Origin: Psychrosphaera haliotis
GTDB lineage: Bacteria; Pseudomonadota; Gammaproteobacteria; Enterobacterales; Alteromonadaceae
Length of the DNA: 64,000 bases
NCBI RefSeq assembly: GCF_009728465.1
Contig: NZ_WOCD01000005.1
Coordinates: 620,001 to 684,000 of the forward strand
Reading direction: 5' to 3'
In this document: in pieces, positions 59,524 through 64,000 of the stretch
How the letters are laid out: each line of letters starts with the position of its first letter
How positions within the stretch are numbered: the first letter of the stretch is position 1
The notes under the pieces: generated by a model
What the model saw: only the letters and a program-made list of their open reading frames with translations
Database searches by the model: none
Told to the model about the DNA's origin: nothing
Program-made: the position numbers and the translations under genes

Positions 59524-59787
59524 TTAATTAGGTAATTTTAGAAACTCTTTAATCCCGATTTGATTTGCAATGTTTGATAAGGATTCACTTTCTCCTTTCC
59601 AAGTTATTGCACTATCGGTTAACGAGAGGGACTTTTGCAGTGAACACAATACTTGAAGCGAAGCGGTGTCAGCGTCACTAACTTCACTAATGTCTATACA
59701 GACTTCTTGTTCTGAAGACAGCAGTTCAATTAGAGATTTACTGAGTGCTTCAGCTTCACTAATGTGTAATTTTGATGCAAGTTTCAT
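59524..59787 (-). CDS. STAS domain protein at head of chemosensory operon
   Basis: The 87-residue product looks like a STAS (anti-sigma factor antagonist-like) domain: an SDADTASLQVLC segment corresponds to the conserved Asp-Ser region that is phosphorylated in SpoIIAA-type proteins (here the residue is Asp-Thr-Ala-Ser). It is the first gene of the operon, ahead of cheY by about 30 bases. A role as an output or scaffold switch in this chemosensory system is inference. Confidence 0.78.
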   Translation of the reverse strand: MKLASKLHISEAEALSKSLIELLSSEQEVCIDISEVSDADTASLQVLCSLQKSLSLTDSAITWKGESESLSNIANQIGIKEFLKLPN

Positions 59788-59875
59788 CAGCTCTGTGGAG
59801 TTCTATAAAAATCATTTAACTTTAGCGTAGTCTGAAAAATCTATATTTCCAGATATTTACCGTTATTACCGATTT

Positions 59876-60505
59876 TTATTCCACAGTTATAATTTTAAAG
59901 TCTGACAATAGAACTTCAGGATTAATGGAAGGTATTTCGCCAAGCTCTACATGGGGTTTAAACATGGCGTGAATTTGTCCCTGCGGGTTAATTAGAACAA
60001 CCGAGGCACTGTGATCAACAAAGTAACCTTCTGAAACTTCTTCAGGAGGAATGGAGTACATAAGGCCGAGGTTTCGAACAAATGGATATAAGGATTTATG
60101 TTCCGCTCGAAGGCCTAATATTGATTCGTGAAAGTAATTTGTATATTGCTGAATATTATCAACTTTGTCTCTTTTTGGATCCACCGACAAAAACAGTACT
60201 TGAGTGTTTTCTTGAACCTGAGTTAAGTCTGGAATTAGACGGCTCAACTTCATCATCGTTGTAGGGCAAATATCTGGACACGACAAATACCCCAAAAATA
60301 GTACGCTCCACTGCCCCATCATATTGCTTTTGGAAAAGCGCTCACCATTCTGATCGATTAATTCAAACTCTTTAAGTTCCCTTGGTTGTGTATACAAGTG
60401 TGTATTTTTCGATACCGATTCATCTTTATCCAACGACGAGTAAATACCCACAGCAAATGCTACACAGGCTAATATTGAAACGATAAGAGTTTGAGTTTTT
60501 GTCAT
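59876..60505 (-). CDS. SCO1/SenC family copper chaperone
   Basis: SCO proteins deliver copper to the CuA site of cytochrome c oxidase. The 209-residue product has one N-terminal membrane anchor (about 7-24), a thioredoxin fold with copper ligands CPDIC in SCPDICPTTM and the His in VDHSASVVLI. It lies immediately downstream of cyoE in an aa3-oxidase assembly cluster. Confidence 0.94.
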   Translation of the reverse strand: MTKTQTLIVSILACVAFAVGIYSSLDKDESVSKNTHLYTQPRELKEFELIDQNGERFSKSNMMGQWSVLFLGYLSCPDICPTTMMKLSRLIPDLTQVQENTQVLFLSVDPKRDKVDNIQQYTNYFHESILGLRAEHKSLYPFVRNLGLMYSIPPEEVSEGYFVDHSASVVLINPQGQIHAMFKPHVELGEIPSINPEVLLSDFKIITVE

Positions 60506-60508
60506 AAT

Positions 60509-61420
60509 TTAAAATCTAATTATATAGAAATGATCAACGAGTAAAGCAACAAAGAGAATTAACAAATGCCAAATGGAAAACTTAAAGGTGTCCATCGCTA
60601 TTTTTTTGTCTTCGCTTACTTTTAATTGCCAAGCATATTTAAGAAACAGTAGGTTTAGGATTGTACTTGATATCAAATAAATTAAGCCAGACATCGCGAC
60701 CAAATAAGGTAAAAAACAGACCAGCGTAAGTAGTACCGTATATAAAACAATAGCGTTTTTTGTAAATGCTAAACCATGAGTCACTGGCAACATAGGAATA
60801 TTTACCCTTGCGTAGTCATCTCTACGATGAATAGCCAATGCCCAAAAGTGCGGAGGTGTCCAAGTGAAAATAATCATCACTAACAAAAAGGCGTTGGGAT
60901 GCAAATCACCGGTCATGCTAACCCAACCTAAAAGTGGTGGCATTGCACCGGCTAACCCGCCAATAACAATATTTTGGGGAGTAAGTCTTTTTAATACCAA
61001 GGTATAAACTACGGCATATCCAAACAAACTGGCTAACGTTAGCCACGCTGTGAGTGGATTTACGAAGGCGTATAACAATGCAAAACCAAATGCCGCTAAA
61101 GAGAATGAGAATATGATAGCTAAGCGATTTGTTACTCGTCCTTTAGCAATGGGCCTGTTGTATGTGCGTGCCATTTTTGCATCAATTTTCTGATCTACAA
61201 TGTGGTTCATGGCCGCGGCGGCAGCTGAAAGCAAACCAATTCCAATGGACGATACTAAAAGTAGATCTAGAGGAGGCCAACCTGATTGAGCTAAAACCAT
61301 GCCGACAATTGCCGTTATCACTAACATGAATACCACTTTAGGTTTAGTGATTTCATACAAGTCTTTTAACAGGCCTGAAAATGAGTTGAATGAACTAGTT
61401 AGGGTATTTGAATAAGCCAT
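60509..61420 (-). CDS. cyoE: Protoheme IX farnesyltransferase (heme O synthase)
   Basis: CyoE (CtaB) converts heme B to heme O with farnesyl diphosphate. The 303-residue polytopic protein has the prenyltransferase aspartate motifs NHIVDQKIDAKMART and HRRDDYARVNIPMLP. Three bases separate it from sco1 and two from ctaA, so the genes form one operon. Confidence 0.96.
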   Translation of the reverse strand: MAYSNTLTSSFNSFSGLLKDLYEITKPKVVFMLVITAIVGMVLAQSGWPPLDLLLVSSIGIGLLSAAAAAMNHIVDQKIDAKMARTYNRPIAKGRVTNRLAIIFSFSLAAFGFALLYAFVNPLTAWLTLASLFGYAVVYTLVLKRLTPQNIVIGGLAGAMPPLLGWVSMTGDLHPNAFLLVMIIFTWTPPHFWALAIHRRDDYARVNIPMLPVTHGLAFTKNAIVLYTVLLTLVCFLPYLVAMSGLIYLISSTILNLLFLKYAWQLKVSEDKKIAMDTFKFSIWHLLILFVALLVDHFYIIRF

Positions 61421-61422
61421 TG

Positions 61423-62505
61423 TTACGCCCCTTGTTGCATTAATATGCTGTTATTATTGGGATTTTCACTTGGTACTTTATTAAATTCTATTTGTTGATG
61501 TAGCTTTTGTTGCCTTGAAACGTAATGCCATAAAACCAGCAAACTGGCGAGTAGCAACAAGCCAACAAAGTTATGACTCACTGCAACATACAGCGGGAGA
61601 TGGAATACAACATTTGAGATCCCCAAGGCAATCTGTATTGTGGTGATTGCCATGATTACAATGCCAAAAGGCCTTAGCTGGGTTTGTCTAAACAAAAGAT
61701 AGAGCAGCATAAGAATACTAGCGGTTACAACCATTGCTCCTACTCTATGTAAAACATGGATCGTCATTCTTGCTTCGTAAGGAAATACTCCAAACTCGTA
61801 ATCTTCATAACCCGTTGGCACTGATAGTGCGCTACCAATATCAAACTTTTGTTGCCAACCTGGTTCACAAATAGGTAGGTCGGTGCAAGCAACCGCTGCA
61901 TAATTAGCTGCTGTCCAGCCACCTAAAGCAATTTGAAGTACAACCAAAAGGAAACTGGCTTTGATAACTAGTTTTAGTTTTGACGATACATTAACCGACT
62001 CAGGTACACCATGGAGTATGTCGCTTTGATTTAGGCTTTGTGTTCGGAGTTTGAGCGTCAAAAGGAGAATTAAACAGAAGGTAGTAAAACCGCCAAGTAA
62101 ATGACCCATTACCACGAGTGGCATTAAATTCATGGTCACTGTCCACATCCCTAATACTGCTTGAAAGCCAACGGTAACAAGCAATAATCCAGAAAGCTTT
62201 ACATGTTGTCTAGCCATAACATTTAGTATAAACATGACAAAAACCAACATGCCAAGTCCACCAGCAAAATAGCGGTGAACCATCTCATTTCTAGCTTTGT
62301 GGTATTCAACTGGACGCTCTGGATAAGCTGACTCTGCTAATTCAATATGCGCAACTTCAGTAGGTACGGTAAGAAACCCATAACAACCAGGCCAGTCGGG
62401 GCAGCCCAACCCAGCATCAGTCAACCGAGTATAAGCACCTAATATAATAACGACACAAACTAACAACAAAGATAAAATAGATAATCTATAACGAAAATTT
62501 AACAT
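61423..62505 (-). CDS. ctaA: Heme A synthase (CtaA/COX15)
   Basis: CtaA oxidises heme O to heme A for aa3-type oxidase. The 360-residue product has eight hydrophobic helices, the N-terminal GAYTRLTDAGLGCPDWPGCYG motif and conserved histidines (EMVHRYFAG, HVLHRVGA). It precedes cyoE. Confidence 0.96.
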   Translation of the reverse strand: MLNFRYRLSILSLLLVCVVIILGAYTRLTDAGLGCPDWPGCYGFLTVPTEVAHIELAESAYPERPVEYHKARNEMVHRYFAGGLGMLVFVMFILNVMARQHVKLSGLLLVTVGFQAVLGMWTVTMNLMPLVVMGHLLGGFTTFCLILLLTLKLRTQSLNQSDILHGVPESVNVSSKLKLVIKASFLLVVLQIALGGWTAANYAAVACTDLPICEPGWQQKFDIGSALSVPTGYEDYEFGVFPYEARMTIHVLHRVGAMVVTASILMLLYLLFRQTQLRPFGIVIMAITTIQIALGISNVVFHLPLYVAVSHNFVGLLLLASLLVLWHYVSRQQKLHQQIEFNKVPSENPNNNSILMQQGA

Positions 62506-62545
62506 CTGAACCCTTCTTATTTTTATTATTCGGGATGTTTAATTA

Positions 62546-63049
62546 TTAACCTATACGAGCATAATTTAACAGCTTTTTCAAATCAGAAAGTATGTCTTTA
62601 CTAGTTCTAATTGTGATTTCACGCGTTTGACTTCCCGGGTACTTCAAAATAACTTTGCCCATTGGGTCGATTACATAAATATGATCACTGTCTAAGTCTT
62701 GATTATTAGCAGAATAGGCTTTTGTCGCTGGATAATCTTGCAATGGCATTTCATTTGTTAGTACCCACGCATTGACTCTTTTTTGCAGTTTACCTAACGC
62801 TAAATACGTTTGATTTAGTCCATAAAGTTGCTCTTCACAAAACGCATCACAACCTGATGTTTGTGGCTGATAAACAATGCTCCACATGGGCGTTTCAGTT
62901 TTTATAGGTAAAACTATTTCTTGTTGTAAAAACTCACCTTTATTAGTCGCTGCTGGCGTATACCAACCCATTTTTAATACTAAATATGCAAGCACCAATG
63001 GCACTACAGCCATCGCCACAAATATCCCAAAGAATGATTTAGACTTCAT
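62546..63049 (-). CDS. Small membrane-anchored protein of the oxidase cluster
   Basis: The 167-residue protein has one N-terminal membrane helix (about 7-27) and a thioredoxin-like periplasmic domain lacking a CxxC pair but having CDAFCEEQL, reminiscent of SCO proteins with an altered motif. It matches the conserved hypothetical gene usually found between SURF1 and CtaA. ATG 63049 with AAGGAA upstream is preferred over the longer frame to 63106. It overlaps the surf1 stop by 11 bases. Confidence 0.82.
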   Translation of the reverse strand: MKSKSFFGIFVAMAVVPLVLAYLVLKMGWYTPAATNKGEFLQQEIVLPIKTETPMWSIVYQPQTSGCDAFCEEQLYGLNQTYLALGKLQKRVNAWVLTNEMPLQDYPATKAYSANNQDLDSDHIYVIDPMGKVILKYPGSQTREITIRTSKDILSDLKKLLNYARIG

Positions 63050-63863
63050 TATTATTCCTTTTAGTTTTAGAACTACCTGATCGCAAACTAGCGAAGAGAA
63101 ATACAATCACCGCCGCTACCGCTAGCAAAAACCACTGCATCGCATAGGCAACATGTTTTTCTGGCGGCATAACAACGGGTTTATAAAGTTGAGGGTGTTG
63201 GTTTATCGTGTTTGAACTTGCATACAAAAACACTGGGCTCGTGGAAGGCGTCTTATTTTTGTGAAATTCCAAAATTGCATTAACCGACTGAACTCGCTGT
63301 GGAAAAGAGTATTCACCTGTTTTGTCACTTAATGTAAATTGCTCAAGATCAGTGGTTTTTAGTAGGCCCGTAACGTTCACCTTTTCCGGTAATAACACTT
63401 CTGGCAACTCGGCTCGTGTTGCTGGCGCTTTCCACCAACCTAAATTAACAAAAACGTAAGCATTACCATTGTTAACAGAACTATTGCTAACAAAGCCATC
63501 ACTCTTGCCAACAAAGCTATCATTGTTAGTGTGAGTAACTGAGCTACCAACAAGTGCCGGCACCACTACGTCATAACCTGCTTGACCTTGGTATATCTTG
63601 TTGTCTATCAACCAAATTGACCGGTTGTCTAATGTTAATTCTAACGTAACTTCTTTATTGTTTAACTCAGAGACGTCACCAAGTGTGATGCTGTTTAAGA
63701 GATTTTGTTGAGATAAAACAACGCCACTGGTTTGCTCTAGGAGAATACGTTTCTGTTCGGCACGCTCAAGTTGCCAAAAGCCTAACTTGCACAAAATCAA
63801 AAATGCCGTCACAGTAATCACTAACGACCATGGTGTGAATTTAAAGCGTTTTAAAATATGCAT
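63039..63863 (-). CDS. SURF1 family cytochrome oxidase biogenesis protein
   Basis: SURF1 takes part in haem a insertion into cytochrome oxidase subunit I. The 274-residue product has N-terminal and C-terminal membrane helices bracketing a periplasmic domain, with the typical GFWQLERAEQKR start and YVFVNLGWWKAP. It is the first of the leftward assembly genes and is divergent from the DUF2909 gene. Confidence 0.93.
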   Translation of the reverse strand: MHILKRFKFTPWSLVITVTAFLILCKLGFWQLERAEQKRILLEQTSGVVLSQQNLLNSITLGDVSELNNKEVTLELTLDNRSIWLIDNKIYQGQAGYDVVVPALVGSSVTHTNNDSFVGKSDGFVSNSSVNNGNAYVFVNLGWWKAPATRAELPEVLLPEKVNVTGLLKTTDLEQFTLSDKTGEYSFPQRVQSVNAILEFHKNKTPSTSPVFLYASSNTINQHPQLYKPVVMPPEKHVAYAMQWFLLAVAAVIVFLFASLRSGSSKTKRNNNEV

Positions 63864-63919
63864 ACGTTTTTCATGACCAATTCAACCTAACAACCAACTA
63901 CTAAAATATAGGCAAGACA

Positions 63920-64000
63920 ATGGAATTTATAGTTAAAGCCATCATCGTCATTTTACTTTTAAGTATTATTTTCAACTTGTTTAAAGCAATGTTTACTATG
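63920..64000 (+). CDS. DUF2909 small membrane protein (partial, cut by window end)
   Basis: From ATG 63920 the frame encodes MEFIVKAIIVILLLSIIFNL and continues past the end of the window. The twin-helix DUF2909 protein usually lies between coxC and surf1, which fits this position. Only the first 27 codons are visible. Confidence 0.72.
   Translation, partial: MEFIVKAIIVILLLSIIFNLFKAMFTM

Overview
The window (about 40% GC, dense gene packing, Gram-negative envelope genes, hslR-hslO, ElaA, BioH, NfuA, FadE, a complete type II secretion operon) looks like a chromosomal segment of a marine gammaproteobacterium of the Alteromonadales (Colwelliaceae/Pseudoalteromonadaceae-like). This is inferred from gene content and protein style; no search was run.

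Layout. 0.1-11.8 kb: a complete type II secretion operon, gspC-D-E-F-G-H-I-J-K-L-M-N, on the minus strand, closed by a terminator at about 140. 12.0-16 kb: the heat-shock pair hslR-hslO, a TlpA-like thioredoxin and an M28 peptidase. 16-24 kb: fadE, comM, an extended SDR, an S9 peptidase and a NYN protein. 24-28.7 kb: an Oar-like TonB-dependent receptor facing two PepSY membrane proteins. 28.7-32.1 kb: a large PLD-helicase-DUF3427 protein next to the 3' end of a tRNA-Arg(CCG). 32.4-36.7 kb: a thiamine uptake operon (outer membrane receptor, YkoF-like protein, PnuT-type transporter, kinase) under a TPP riboswitch. 36.7-45.3 kb: housekeeping and accessory genes (elaA, DUF3299, ccoG, srkA, dsbA, a YgjP-type protease, a SprA-like protease, bioH, comF). 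45.3-51.5 kb: M14 peptidase, nfuA, a MATE exporter and a polysaccharide deacetylase. 51.5-59.8 kb: a chemosensory operon STAS-cheY-cheA-cheW-MCP-cheR-cheD-cheB, with the same order as the Pseudomonas Che2 (F7-type) cluster. 59.9-64 kb: cytochrome c oxidase assembly genes (sco1, cyoE, ctaA, a small membrane protein, surf1) and, divergently, the start of a DUF2909 gene.

The strongest unexplained signal is disruption. Seven genes that should be whole (gspF, fadE, comM, the M14 peptidase, nfuA, the MATE exporter, cheR) are each split by one or more single-base indels, with the rest of the protein readable in another frame. At least ten of them fall in about 2 kb (48.1-50.1 kb), which suggests consensus error rather than decay. 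One case, cheR, breaks exactly at an A_AAA_AAG heptamer, where -1 ribosomal frameshifting would restore the protein; this deserves a real test. Other leads are a hexanucleotide microsatellite at the translation start of a PepSY gene, a 12-bp degenerate tandem repeat near 43.4 kb, and a 24-bp inverted repeat upstream of fadE. I found no CRISPR array, rRNA, insertion sequence or prophage.
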